Positions 52,701 to 61,249 of a stretch of 64,000 nucleotides of DNA are shown piece after piece. The DNA comes from Verrucomicrobiota bacterium. GTDB lineage: Bacteria > Verrucomicrobiota > Verrucomicrobiia > Limisphaerales > J093. The position numbers and the translations under genes were made by a program. The notes beneath the pieces were generated by a model. That model ran no database searches, was not told the DNA's origin, and saw only the letters and a list, made by a program, of their open reading frames with translations. The first letter of the stretch is position 1, and each line of letters begins with the position of its first letter. The stretch covers positions 1 through 64,000 of the forward strand of contig JAKQDD010000209.1 in the NCBI GenBank assembly GCA_029556615.1. Reading direction: 5' to 3'.

Positions 52701-52865
52701 TATTCCGTCCGCGATCGCCCGCCGGAGGAACTCGGGCGCACCGATCCGATTCAGGTAGAGGAAGGCCCCCAAGAGACCCAGCAGGAGGATCAGCAACGCA
52801 ATACGGAATCCCCGCACCCACCGGCGGAATCGGGGCCACCTGCGAATCGGTTGTGAGCCGCCCAT
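49719..52865 (-). CDS. AsmA-like giant membrane protein
   Basis: A 1048-aa protein with one N-terminal membrane anchor (FRIALLILLLGLLGAFLYL, about residues 19-37) and a very long beta-rich periplasmic part. The N-terminal IADGIQEHGVEVALGRLRW and the C-terminal half (RVDLREGLIWDLPVFGVLS, then LPRAPVIGPLLSFVFSPIAK) are typical of AsmA/TamB/DUF3971-type bridge proteins. These proteins probably carry phospholipids between the two membranes. The repeating AALYGG/AAFYGGQLQ motifs are characteristic. The DUF4340 gene ends one base upstream of its start, so it is co-transcribed with the Gld-type ABC genes. Confidence 0.8.
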   Translation of the reverse strand: MGGSQPIRRWPRFRRWVRGFRIALLILLLGLLGAFLYLNRIGAPEFLRRAIADGIQEHGVEVALGRLRWHWYRGFVIEDVALGRSVGGQETSAQFGEVALDLDWPALLRRRQIALDALSFHDGRAVLPLDQPPGTARPLALDALQASVRFRPDGTWDLEELRGRWEGTPVRVSGVLTNGALAALRTREGLAGAEAPEPGAAPWQTPLREFAAIHRQLQFTQPPEIHLRFWGDVRDPATFGAELRGQAAGALSPWGRLQDFSLWARLRAAPGSNTWWRGEIRVEAAGAHSAVWGEFRKASVSLEAYPGGGVAEATGVGWQFRAEEVRGRLASVREIGVTGRSRRSAEFAAGWETDLEATATQLTTPWGTSGAAQGRIRVCHLWPEPRPEWVEGGVDLRQVQSQWGSAGRLEVRGRLSASEHAGPQGPDWTRWSAVRGGLQVQAEGVETPNLRLESATAAIAWHAPTLEITRLEAALYGGRLEVPEARLRTDDHVASARLMAQFDIHRLAPALGEGTERWLAQFGWETPPRLEAQVRAVLPAWDLPLADWGRATLPTLVVNGRVEGTNVSFQGVPIQSARVQGGLANEVLTLDALHVVRPEGTADLSYQLQVRTKEFRWRLRAALDPVTVGPIIDPGAPRVLREFAFGGPPEVAGEVWGCWEQPHWVACDVAVTITNFTFRGDRIDAVRGRVRWREPWLTAQEIELRAGGDYLGASGVGYDSAGDQVCLTNVTGRVDPGRVARAIGPELVKTFEPYQFGASPDVRVEGRVPTGSALDTADLQVEVRGGPFRYWRFRVPEVQGTVAWRGPRIVITNLVAAFYGGQLQADLRADLRTNGTADLQFRAEGTRLDARSLVEDTFPKTNRVEGELTGSLEILHANSADWKSWQGAGRVDLREGLIWDLPVFGVLSKGLNTVVPGLGNNRARAARATFVIRDSILYTEDLIVQAGPVNLEYRGSVDFDANVQARVEAEVLPRAPVIGPLLSFVFSPIAKVLVFKVTGTLGHPKLEPLYVPKVLLPLFRPFHTLRSVLPSDRSPTNAVPSGAPRESP

Positions 52866-52866
52866 A

Positions 52867-54681
52867 TCACGGCGACGGCACCGCCGTCAGATCGCTCTGA
52901 ACAAACCTGTACAGGGTCAGGGGGCACTCGAAAATGACCGGTCCCGCCACACCATCGATCGCGACGGCGGCATAGGCGGATCGCCCTGTCGCGGTGAGCC
53001 GGCCGAGCTGGAGGGCCGCCGTCCGCGTCTTGTCACCCTCCCGCACCTCGAGCTCGATGCGATGATCCGTCGTGCCGAATCCATAGTGGGCCATCTTCTC
53101 CTCGCCGCGGGCGACCCATCGATCCGCCCGGAGGCGGCCGAGGCGATAGACCGCCTCTTCGAGACTCAACTCCTGCGGCGGGCCGCTCGATCCCGGCGCC
53201 AGCACCCACTGGGCCGGCCCGGTGCGCACCAGTTTCCGAGTCTCCCCCAGCTGTCGGATCGTCACGCTCACCACCTGGTTGGTGTCAAAACTCCAGATCT
53301 GCCGGTCCCGGAGCTCGAACGCCGCCCGCGGCAACCGCTGGTTGTCCAGCACCGCCACCACCGAGTTCTCCGGCACCCGCCGCGCCCACAAGGTCGCGCC
53401 CGAGGCCCGGCCGAGCTGCATCTGGGCGAGGATGGCGTTGGTGGGGGACGCGGCGTTCGTGACCGCGCCCCAGAGGGTGTATTGGCGCTGGGGCGGCGCC
53501 AGATCGAACGCCGCAAAATCCGTCGTCACCTCGCGCTCGAACCGGAGGAACTCCCATTCCGCCAGTTGCTGGAGCATTTCGAGCACCAGGACCGTGTCCG
53601 CCGCCGCCGCGAAGGGCTCGACGATCCGCCAGACGTCGTTCGTCACCCGGTCCACCACGAAACGCTCGTCCGCCTGGATCTCGATCCGCCGCACCGCATC
53701 GGCAGAAAACACCATCATCCGCCGATCGCAGAACTCGCGGAAACTCGCGAGCCAGGGGGCCACGGCCTCCCGGGCCACGAGCACGACATTCGAGTAGGCC
53801 AGGGTCCGCGCGTAAACCTGGTCCGGCGCCTGGGGCGGGCTCCGCCCGAGAGTGAGCACCAGCAGGTCATTCGTGCCGCGGCCGAACACCAGCTCGCTTT
53901 CGGGCGGCTGCAGTCCGTGGGCCTCGAGATCCACCCTGGGATCGTCGCTGACAAACTGGCTCACCCGGGCCAGTTCGAGCTGGCGGATCAGGTATTCGAT
54001 CTTGCCGCTGTCGGCGCGAATGGGCAGGGGGCGCGCCATTTGCCAGACGCGGTTGCTGGGCGCCCGCACCACCTCGAAGCCGTTGGTGATCGGCCGCACC
54101 TCGATGCGGTCGAGCGCGCCCAGCCCGAGGGGCAGCAACGCCGTGTCGCGCCAATCGTGCACGGTGGCCGGCAGCCACCGCAACCACGCCGCATCGACGG
54201 TCAGAACTCCCTCCTGGCCCACCGCCTGGGCAAAGACCTGGCCCCCCAAGGCCGTCCGGCCCCCAAGCCGCAACTCATGGCGGCGGCTCCCCTGCTCGAC
54301 CGTGAGGCTGACGGCCGGCGGATCAAGGCCATAAACCGCCAACCCGTTCGTCTGTGCCAGGACCTCCTGCGAGCTGATTCGGCTCTGCCATCGGAGCTGG
54401 CCGAGAACCTCGAGCAACCGGTCCACCGCCGCCCCCTGCGCCGGGTAGACGAAGGGCGCTCGAAACACCCACGAAGCCCCTTCCCGCTCGAGGCGCAACG
54501 TGAAGTTCGTGCCCTGCTGCACCCCAACCCTGGCCGCCTGCCGCGGCGCGAGCTCGGGGAACACTAGCCGGGCCCGGGCCTGTTTTTCAGCCGTGCCGGG
54601 CGTCCGCCGCTCGACGAACACAATGAAGGCGGCCAGGATCAGGACCCCCAGCAAGAGCCAGCGTGTTGTCGCCGTGTTCAT
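52867..54681 (-). CDS. DUF4340 domain-containing exported protein
   Basis: A 604-aa protein with a membrane anchor near the N-terminus (WLLLGVLILAAFIVFV) followed by DUF4340 segments: TNFTLRLEREGASWVF, VDRLLEVLGQLRW and LTVEQGSRRHELRLGG, repeated in later form after about 335. DUF4340 proteins are typically encoded next to Gld-type ABC transporter genes and may act as periplasmic partners. Function unknown. It is separated from the GldG-like gene by a full composite repeat (54695-54873) but has the same direction. ATG at 54681 is the natural start. Confidence 0.8.
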   Translation of the reverse strand: MNTATTRWLLLGVLILAAFIVFVERRTPGTAEKQARARLVFPELAPRQAARVGVQQGTNFTLRLEREGASWVFRAPFVYPAQGAAVDRLLEVLGQLRWQSRISSQEVLAQTNGLAVYGLDPPAVSLTVEQGSRRHELRLGGRTALGGQVFAQAVGQEGVLTVDAAWLRWLPATVHDWRDTALLPLGLGALDRIEVRPITNGFEVVRAPSNRVWQMARPLPIRADSGKIEYLIRQLELARVSQFVSDDPRVDLEAHGLQPPESELVFGRGTNDLLVLTLGRSPPQAPDQVYARTLAYSNVVLVAREAVAPWLASFREFCDRRMMVFSADAVRRIEIQADERFVVDRVTNDVWRIVEPFAAAADTVLVLEMLQQLAEWEFLRFEREVTTDFAAFDLAPPQRQYTLWGAVTNAASPTNAILAQMQLGRASGATLWARRVPENSVVAVLDNQRLPRAAFELRDRQIWSFDTNQVVSVTIRQLGETRKLVRTGPAQWVLAPGSSGPPQELSLEEAVYRLGRLRADRWVARGEEKMAHYGFGTTDHRIELEVREGDKTRTAALQLGRLTATGRSAYAAVAIDGVAGPVIFECPLTLYRFVQSDLTAVPSP

Positions 54682-54694
54682 CGCATGCAGTCAC

Positions 54695-54873
54695 CAGCGA
54701 GGCGCCGCCTCAGACCCAGCCGAGTCCTCAGGTTCATAAAGACCCTGCTGTGCCTGCCCACCCTCTCTTCCGCGCCTCGCTAGTGTAGAGTCCTCGACGG
54801 AAGGAGGAAAGCCCTGGAACAGCGGGGACCAAACTTGACCTGTTGACCACATGTTTCACGAGTCGAGGACTCT
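54695..54873 (-). repeat. Composite A-B repeat, copy 4 (opposite orientation)
   Basis: Module B lies at 54695-54782 (CAGCGAGGCGC to GCGCCTCGCTA), spacer GTGT (complement ACAC), and module A at 54787-54873 with perfect 12-bp inverted ends. The interior of B is about 90% identical to copy 1. It fills the gap between two same-strand genes of the Gld-type cluster. The end of module A contributes two of the three bases of the TAG stop of the GldG-like gene (complement of CTA at 54872-54874). Confidence 0.85.
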
Positions 54874-56410
54874 AGCGGCGCCGCCGCAGCCAGACGATCG
54901 CCCCGATGAGCAGCGGCACCCCGGGGATCACGCCGAGCAGCAGCCACCGCAGCTGGACCAGATCCGATCTCGAGAGCAGGATATTGTACTCCTTGATCGG
55001 GCGCGGCGGTATGCCCGCCAGGTGCTGAGGCCGGTCCAGGAGCCAGTTGACCGCCAGCCCCACAAACTCGTAGTTGGCTGCCGTCTTGACGATCGTCTCG
55101 TTGGCCAGGAAGATGGACTCACCCACCACGACCAGCCGCGTCGATCCCCGGTCCGCAGTCACCCCCTGCAGGCTCCCTTTCTCGACCGCAACCGCCAGGG
55201 GAATCGCCCCGCGCCGGTCCCGGGCGGGGTCATGCCGCGGCAGGCCGCGGTCGTTCGCGTCGCTGGCGGTGAAGCCCTCGATGCTCGTGCTGAACAGGGG
55301 CTCGGCTCTCGGCGCGTCGGCGCCGGCCCCGACGGCCCGGGACGGCTCGACCGACCGGGCGAGCACCAGGTAGATCGCATGCTGGCGCAGCGCGCGGGCG
55401 ATCGGGTGCGCCGAGAAGTTCGTCGCCAGGATCCCTCCCCCGGGCACCGATTGGCTCAAATCGAACACGAGGTTCTCCCCCACCGTCACCCCCCATCCCG
55501 CCAGCAACCGCTCGAGACCCGTTGGCGCCCGGCTCGACTGATAGAAGCTCAGCAGGGCCAGCATCCGCCCCCCGCGGGAGAGATAGCGGCCAATCTTGTC
55601 CAACTCGGCCGGGTCCAGCCGGCTGCGCGGCCCGGCAATCACCAGCAGGGCGCAGTCGTCCGGGATCTCGGCGTCGCCGGCCAACCGCAACGGGACGCTG
55701 GCGACGTTCTTCTGGGAGAGCAGCCGCGTGACATGCGAATACCCGAACTTGGTGTCGGTGCTCGAGGGGTCGTGCTCCCCGTGGCCTTGCAGGAAATAGG
55801 CCACCGGCCCCTTGCCCTCGGCGAGGCTCGCGATGGCCGCCGTGAAGAGCGGTTCGCCCCGAAAGGCCGTCCGCCGCACCTCCTTCTCGCCCGCCAGAAC
55901 CGCATCGAGGTTGTACTCCGACAGCTCCGACGCCCGGACAATCCGCGTCCGCCCGGCCCCCTCGAAGATGATGAGATCCGATTCCGTGGGCGGCAGCTGG
56001 TGCCGCTCGACCAGCGTCTGCGCGAGTTGGGCGTCCTTCGCGTAATCGACGTGCTCGATGTGCAGCCGGGGGCAGGCGTGTCCGTACTCCTTCAGCAGCC
56101 CGGCGACCGTCGAGAAAAGGGCGCTATCGCGGTCGAAGAGGATGGTGGCCCGCACGTCGTTGGTCAGGGACTCGAGCACCCGCCGGGTCTGTGGGGTGAG
56201 CATGAACCGCTCGTCCGCGGCCCATAGGAACCGGTGGAAATGCCGGGCCGTCAGGTAGTTCCCCAGAATCAGCAGGAGTAACAGCGCCAGCACGGAGACC
56301 ACGACGTTCACGCCGGTCGCCAAACGGCGTCCGGAGGAAAACGTGGGGGCCTGGAGATCGTCGCGCTTCACAAGGCTTCGAGCCGGGTCATTTCCATCGG
56401 CGGCTTTCAA
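54872..56410 (-). CDS. GldG-like ABC transporter auxiliary protein
   Basis: A 512-aa membrane protein of the GldG/ABC_transp_aux family. It has one N-terminal membrane helix (NVVVSVLALLLLLILGNYL), a large periplasmic part with a Rossmann-like core (YFLQGHGEHDPSS, LLVIAGPRSRLDPAELDKIG, RLLAGWGVTV) and one C-terminal helix (RWLLLGVIPGVPLLIGAIVW). In Bacteroidetes, GldA, GldF and GldG form a transporter required for gliding. Verrucomicrobial counterparts have no proven role. Its start overlaps the permease gene by 23 bp, so the two are translationally linked. The stop lies in composite copy 4. Confidence 0.82.
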   Translation of the reverse strand: MKAADGNDPARSLVKRDDLQAPTFSSGRRLATGVNVVVSVLALLLLLILGNYLTARHFHRFLWAADERFMLTPQTRRVLESLTNDVRATILFDRDSALFSTVAGLLKEYGHACPRLHIEHVDYAKDAQLAQTLVERHQLPPTESDLIIFEGAGRTRIVRASELSEYNLDAVLAGEKEVRRTAFRGEPLFTAAIASLAEGKGPVAYFLQGHGEHDPSSTDTKFGYSHVTRLLSQKNVASVPLRLAGDAEIPDDCALLVIAGPRSRLDPAELDKIGRYLSRGGRMLALLSFYQSSRAPTGLERLLAGWGVTVGENLVFDLSQSVPGGGILATNFSAHPIARALRQHAIYLVLARSVEPSRAVGAGADAPRAEPLFSTSIEGFTASDANDRGLPRHDPARDRRGAIPLAVAVEKGSLQGVTADRGSTRLVVVGESIFLANETIVKTAANYEFVGLAVNWLLDRPQHLAGIPPRPIKEYNILLSRSDLVQLRWLLLGVIPGVPLLIGAIVWLRRRR

Positions 56411-57140
56411 CGACTTTCAAGGTGAGGAACAGGAGCCCTGCCGTCAGGCTCGCATGCACTGCCAGATGCCGGGTGTCGACCACCCCGCGGACGAAGTCCT
56501 CGAAATGGTCGAACAGCGACAGGTAATTCACGACGTGGGCTTGCCAACCGGTCTGGGCGCCGACACTGAACTTGAGGAAGCTGAGCAGGAACAGGGCGAA
56601 CCCGCCGGCGAAACTGACGGTGGCGGCGATGATCTGGCTGCGCGTCATGGCGGAGGCCAGGCAGCCCATGGCGACGTAGGAAGCCCCCACGACGCCGATC
56701 CCCAGGAATGTGCTTGCCGTCGGCCACCAGTCGAACGGGACGCCGGGCGACGTATACCGGTGCACCACGAGCAGGCAGGCCAGAAGCGGCGCCCACGCCA
56801 GCCCGTAGAACGCCAGCGCCGCCGTGAACTTCGCCAGCACCACCACCCCGTCCCCGACCGGCGCCGTCATCAGCGTCTCGAAGGTCCCCGACGCCTTCTC
56901 CTGCGCATACAACCGCATCGTGATCACCGGCGTCGCCACCAGCAGGATCACCCAGAAAAACGAGGTGCCAAAAAACAGCTCCGTCAGCGGCATCGGCACC
57001 GACTCGCTGTTCATCGCCTCGACCATCTCGAGGAAACTGCCGCCGGCCAGCGCCAGGATGGCGGCGATGATCACGTAGCCCGTCAGCGAGATGAAATACG
57101 CGCCGAGTTCCTTCCGGAGCAGCGTGCAATAGACCCGCAT
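56388..57140 (-). CDS. ABC-2 type permease (GldF-like)
   Basis: A 250-aa permease with six predicted membrane helices, starting MRVYCTLLRKELGAYFISL, the usual beginning of GldF-like ABC-2 permeases. The amphipathic motif AQEKASGTFETLMTAPV (about residues 79-95) contacts the ATPase. Later helices include AVTSFAGG-like VSFAGGFALFLLSFL. ATG at 57140 shares one base with the ATPase stop (TGATG). The upstream open frame is a poor, Arg-rich extension and is not used. It is the second gene of the set. Confidence 0.85.
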   Translation of the reverse strand: MRVYCTLLRKELGAYFISLTGYVIIAAILALAGGSFLEMVEAMNSESVPMPLTELFFGTSFFWVILLVATPVITMRLYAQEKASGTFETLMTAPVGDGVVVLAKFTAALAFYGLAWAPLLACLLVVHRYTSPGVPFDWWPTASTFLGIGVVGASYVAMGCLASAMTRSQIIAATVSFAGGFALFLLSFLKFSVGAQTGWQAHVVNYLSLFDHFEDFVRGVVDTRHLAVHASLTAGLLFLTLKVVESRRWK

Positions 57141-58090
57141 CAGCTCCCTCCCTCCTCGCCGTCCGTGCGCGTGACGTGCATGAAGATGTCCTCGAGCGAA
57201 TGCCGGCTGTGGCTGAGCTCGCGCAGCCGCCATCCGCGATCCCGCACGATCTCGAACACCCGCGGCCTGAGGTCCACCCCCGGCTGCGCTGTCAGCGCGC
57301 ACCGATAGTAATCATCCCCCGCCGGCGCGATATCGAAGTGCTCGATCCCCTCCGTCTCCTCGAAGCAGAGCCGCAACGCCGCCGGGTCGGCCGCCACCTC
57401 CGCCACCACCTGCCCCCCGCCGCTGATCCGCCGCTGCAGCGCCTCCGTGGTGTCCGCCGCCAGAATCCGGCCCTGATGCAGGATCAGAACCCGTTCGCAG
57501 GTCATCTCGACTTCGGGCAGGATGTGCGACGAGAGGAGGACGGTCCGGTCCCGGCCCAGCTCCCGGATGAGCTGGCGCACGGCCCGGATCTGGTGGGGAT
57601 CCAGCCCGATCGTCGGCTCGTCCATGATGATCAGATCCGGCTCGTGCACGAGCGCGTCCGCCAGACCCACCCGCTGGCGATAGCCCTTGGAGAGCGTCCC
57701 GATGATCGCCCGGCTCACTTCCGTCAGCCCGCACTGCTCCTGCACCGCATCCACCCGCCGCCGGCTCTCGGCCACCCCCAGCCCTTTCAGCCGGGCCCGG
57801 AATTTCAAGTACTCCCGCACCCGCATCTCGGTGTAGAGGGGGTTGTTCTCCGGCATGTACCCGATCCGCCGGCGCACCAGGTTCGCCTCCCGAAACACAT
57901 CGTGCCCCGCCACCCGCACACGACCCGACTGCGCCGGCATGTAACACGCCAGAATCCGCATGATCGTGCTCTTGCCCGCTCCGTTCGGACCCAGCAGGCC
58001 GACAATCTGACCGCGCCCCACCTCGAACGACACGTCGTTCACGGCAGCATGGCTGCCGTAACGCTTGGTGAGATGCTCGACTTCGATCAT
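57140..58090 (-). CDS. ABC transporter ATPase (GldA-like)
   Basis: A 316-aa ATPase of the ABC-2 class. Walker A is LLGPNGAGKST (about residues 32-42), the signature is LSKGYRQRVGLADALVH (about 135-151), Walker B is DLIIMDEPTIGLDPHQI, and the switch His lies in SSHIL. The extra C-terminal 100 residues are typical of the GldA or NatA-like branch. It drives the GldF-like permease encoded immediately downstream. The start is ATG at 58090; GTG at 58093 is also possible. Confidence 0.88.
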   Translation of the reverse strand: MIEVEHLTKRYGSHAAVNDVSFEVGRGQIVGLLGPNGAGKSTIMRILACYMPAQSGRVRVAGHDVFREANLVRRRIGYMPENNPLYTEMRVREYLKFRARLKGLGVAESRRRVDAVQEQCGLTEVSRAIIGTLSKGYRQRVGLADALVHEPDLIIMDEPTIGLDPHQIRAVRQLIRELGRDRTVLLSSHILPEVEMTCERVLILHQGRILAADTTEALQRRISGGGQVVAEVAADPAALRLCFEETEGIEHFDIAPAGDDYYRCALTAQPGVDLRPRVFEIVRDRGWRLRELSHSRHSLEDIFMHVTRTDGEEGGS

Positions 58091-58145
58091 CACTGGACCT
58101 GTCTCCCGCCGGGACGCCCGCCGTCAACCGCCCTGCGCGGCTCCG

Positions 58146-59534
58146 TCACATCACCGGCAGTTCCACCGCCGCCCGCTCCGGAATCAACAGCATGCCCCGC
58201 CGGCGCTGCACGAGAACGTCGACCCGGATTTTCTCGTCTTTCTTCCGGCCGTACAAGGCTTTTGCCGTCTCGACCACCCCGTCGACCGCCTGGCCGTCCA
58301 CCGCGAGGAGCACCGCACCCCGCTGCAATCCCGCCCGAGCCGCCGGCGTCCCCCCGTCGACCGCCGCAATCAGCAGACCCTCGTCCACCGGCAGTCCCAG
58401 CCGCTCTGCCAGGTCCGGCGTGATTTCCTGCACGCTGATCCCCAGCTTCTGCTTGATCATGACCGCGTTGAACACCGCGGATTCCCGCATCAACCGCACG
58501 CTCACTTCCTGCCGGCCACCCCCCCGCCGCACCTCGAGACGGGTGTCGCTCCGATCCGAGCCCGCCGCCAACTCCCGGAAGAACTCGATGAACCCTCGCG
58601 GGGTCTTCCCGTTCACGGAAAGAACCACGTCCCCCGCCTTCAGCCCCGCCCGCTCGGCCGGGCTCCCCCGCTCGACCGAGGAGACGATCACCACGCCGTC
58701 CGCCGGTCGCACCCGGGCGCCAAACCAGAGCCCTTTGAGCTCCGGCGAGGCGATCTCGAGCAGGGCCTCGACGAGCCGTCTGACGGGAATGGCAAACCCG
58801 ATGCCCTGGCCCTCGCGATAGACCGCCACGCTCAGCCCGATCAGGTCGCCGCGGAGATTGACCAGCGGCCCCCCGCTGCTCCCGGGATTGATCGCGGCAT
58901 CCGTCTGCAGCCAGTCCTCGAGCCCGAGCGGGGCACCTTCGGTCGGCGGCCGCCGGCTCTTCGAACTGAGAATCCCCCGGCTGACCGACCCCCCCAACCC
59001 AAACGGATTCCCCAGCGCCAGCACCGTCTCCCCCAGCCACAAATCCTCGTCCGCCGCAAACCGCACCGCCCGAAACCGATCCCCTGGCTTCGGCTCGATC
59101 TTGATCATCGCCACGTCGCTTCTGCGGCTCGCGCCGACGAGCTTCGCCTCGTACTCCCCGCCGCCGCATTCTTCGGAGAACCGCACCCAGATCCGGCTCG
59201 CCCGCCGCACGACGTGATCATTGGTCAGGATGTACCCGGCCTCGTCCACCACCACGCCCGAGCCGAGGCTGTATTGCGTCGTTGCCCGCCGCCGCCCGTG
59301 ATACGGCCCCCAGAACTCCCGGAGCATCTCCTCGAACGGATCGACCACGGCCACAATCGTCTCCGTCCCGATGTTCACCACCGACGGCAATGCCCTCGCC
59401 ACCGCCTCGACGGCCGGATCCCGCCGCACGTCCGGCTCCGCTCCCCTCGCCACCTCCGGTGCGATCAGGACTCCGAACAGCCATGCCGCCGCCCAGAGCG
59501 CCTGTCGCGCGTCACCTGTCAATGCCTTCGTCAT
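58146..59534 (-). CDS. HtrA/DegP-type serine protease with two PDZ domains
   Basis: A 462-aa periplasmic protease or chaperone. A signal peptide (ALWAAAWLFGVLIAPEVARGA) precedes the trypsin-like domain. The catalytic triad is His in TNDHVV (about 107), Asp in SDVAMIKI (about 138) and Ser in NPGSSGGPL (about 217). PDZ 1 begins near 270 (VIVSSVERGSPAERAGLKAG) and PDZ 2 near 360 (EGLLIAAVDGGTPAARAGL). The family degrades or refolds misfolded envelope proteins. It stands between the ABC ATPase gene and a divergent DUF2851 gene and is read in the ABC cluster's direction. Confidence 0.9.
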   Translation of the reverse strand: MTKALTGDARQALWAAAWLFGVLIAPEVARGAEPDVRRDPAVEAVARALPSVVNIGTETIVAVVDPFEEMLREFWGPYHGRRRATTQYSLGSGVVVDEAGYILTNDHVVRRASRIWVRFSEECGGGEYEAKLVGASRRSDVAMIKIEPKPGDRFRAVRFAADEDLWLGETVLALGNPFGLGGSVSRGILSSKSRRPPTEGAPLGLEDWLQTDAAINPGSSGGPLVNLRGDLIGLSVAVYREGQGIGFAIPVRRLVEALLEIASPELKGLWFGARVRPADGVVIVSSVERGSPAERAGLKAGDVVLSVNGKTPRGFIEFFRELAAGSDRSDTRLEVRRGGGRQEVSVRLMRESAVFNAVMIKQKLGISVQEITPDLAERLGLPVDEGLLIAAVDGGTPAARAGLQRGAVLLAVDGQAVDGVVETAKALYGRKKDEKIRVDVLVQRRRGMLLIPERAAVELPVM

Positions 59535-59628
59535 AACATCCCATCCCCAGTCCGCCTCCTGCCACGCCGCGCTGTTCCTGAGCTTGACATTGCTCGATCA
59601 ACCGCCGAAAAGCAACGGCAAGGTGGTT

Positions 59629-61068
59629 ATGATCCCGCTCGATGCCTACGGTCCCCGTCGTCTCGAAGCCCTTGTCCAGCCGCTCCTCCACGATCAGGCC
59701 CCGGTCGCCCCGTCCTGCGAGCGCGTCCTCCAATGGGTCTGGGCTCATCAGCGTCTCCAACGGGACGCCCTGCGCACCTTCGACGACCGTCCGCTCACGG
59801 TTCTTCACCCCGGCTTCTGGAATCGAGAGCCCGGACCCGACTTCCGCCGCGCCGTTCTCCAGTTCGGCGCCCAGCCGGCGGTCACCGGCGATGTCGAAAT
59901 CGATCTCCTCCCCGGCGGCTGGCATCAGCACCGCCATCATCTCAACCCGGAGTACACTGGCGTCCGGCTCCGCGTGGTCTGGACTCCCCCATCCCTCCCC
60001 GACCCGGGCCTGCCGACGCTCGTCATGGCCGACTTCCTCGACTCGCCGCTGCCCGAATTGATCGCCAGTTATGGGCACCAGACCGATCCCGCCTTCTCTC
60101 CCGTCCCGGCGGGCGCTTGCGCCGATTTCCTGCGGCACTTGGCCCCCGAGGCGTTGCGGGAGTGGCTCGTTCAGGCCGCCCGTGTCCGACTGGCTCTCAA
60201 GGCCCGCCATCTCACCGCCCGCGCCCGCCAGGCGGGCTGGGCCCAGGCGCTGTGGGAAGGCCTGTTCACCGCACTCGGCTACAAACATAACCCCTGGCCC
60301 ATGCGCCGTCTGGCCGAGTTGATCCCCGCTCTTCCCGGAGCCACCCCCGGGAACCGCCGTACCCCCCAAAGCCTGCAGGCTGCGTTCCTGGGGCTCGCCG
60401 GCCTCCTGCCCCGCGATCTGGCCCACGACCGCCGCACTTCCGACCGCTACGTGCGCGAGCTCTGGGACCTCTGGTGGCGCGAGCAGAGCCACCTCGCCGA
60501 TCGCGTCCTGCCCCGGCACCTTTGGCGACTGCACGGGCTCCGGCCGGCCAATCACCCGGCACGGCGGCTTGCCCTTGCCGCCCACTGGCTCAGCGAACCG
60601 CGCTGGACCGACCGCCTCGAGTCGTGGCTCGCCCAGGACGCCCCCCCATCCCGCTGGCCCGTCTCCCTCCTTGATGGCCTCAACGCCAGCGATCCCTTCT
60701 GGTCCCGACATTGGACGCTCGCCTCCCCGGAGTTGCCCACGCCCCATCCCCTCCTCGGCCTTCCCCGAGCCACCGATCTCGCCATGAATGTGATCCTGCC
60801 CTGGTTCTGGAGCCGAGCCCAGGCGGTCGCCAACTCCGCCGCCATGGCCCGGATCGAAGCCCGTTACCTCGCCTGGCCTTCGGGCGAAGACAACGCTGTC
60901 CTCCGCCTCGCCCGACAGCGGTTGCTCGAGGGCCGCCCGTTCCCCCATCCCCGCGCCGCCTCGCTCCAGCAAGGTCTTCTCCAGGTGGTCCACGACTACT
61001 GCGACCGCGCCGACGCCCGCTGCGCCGGTTGCCCGCTCCCCGACCTGCTGGGCACCCCCGGCGGTTGA
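59629..61068 (+). CDS. DUF2851 family protein
   Basis: A 479-aa protein of unknown function belonging to DUF2851, found mainly in Bacteroidota, Verrucomicrobiota and relatives. The N-terminal stretch ERVLQWVWAHQRL ... LTVLHPGFWNREPGPDF with DVEIDLLPGGWHQHRHH (about 90-106) contains several conserved His and Asp residues that could bind a metal. The C-terminal CDRADARCAGCPLPDLL holds two cysteines in a CxxC-like arrangement. No signal peptide is seen. ATG at 59629 has AAGG five bases upstream. Its start is divergent from the protease gene. Confidence 0.8.
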   Translation: MIPLDAYGPRRLEALVQPLLHDQAPVAPSCERVLQWVWAHQRLQRDALRTFDDRPLTVLHPGFWNREPGPDFRRAVLQFGAQPAVTGDVEIDLLPGGWHQHRHHLNPEYTGVRLRVVWTPPSLPDPGLPTLVMADFLDSPLPELIASYGHQTDPAFSPVPAGACADFLRHLAPEALREWLVQAARVRLALKARHLTARARQAGWAQALWEGLFTALGYKHNPWPMRRLAELIPALPGATPGNRRTPQSLQAAFLGLAGLLPRDLAHDRRTSDRYVRELWDLWWREQSHLADRVLPRHLWRLHGLRPANHPARRLALAAHWLSEPRWTDRLESWLAQDAPPSRWPVSLLDGLNASDPFWSRHWTLASPELPTPHPLLGLPRATDLAMNVILPWFWSRAQAVANSAAMARIEARYLAWPSGEDNAVLRLARQRLLEGRPFPHPRAASLQQGLLQVVHDYCDRADARCAGCPLPDLLGTPGG

Positions 61069-61249
61069 TGCCGCCGGGGCAGCCGGCGGCGCCGACCGCG
61101 GCGGGTGACGGGGAAACGCGAACAGTCCCCGAGCCGCCCAAACCGAGTTGGGCGCCCAACACGGGGCTCGCCAAAGCCCCGGCGCTCTGTCACGATCCCG
61201 ATCGTCCGCTCCTCGGCGATGGGAGCTCGATCGGAGCGGTGCGAACGCT

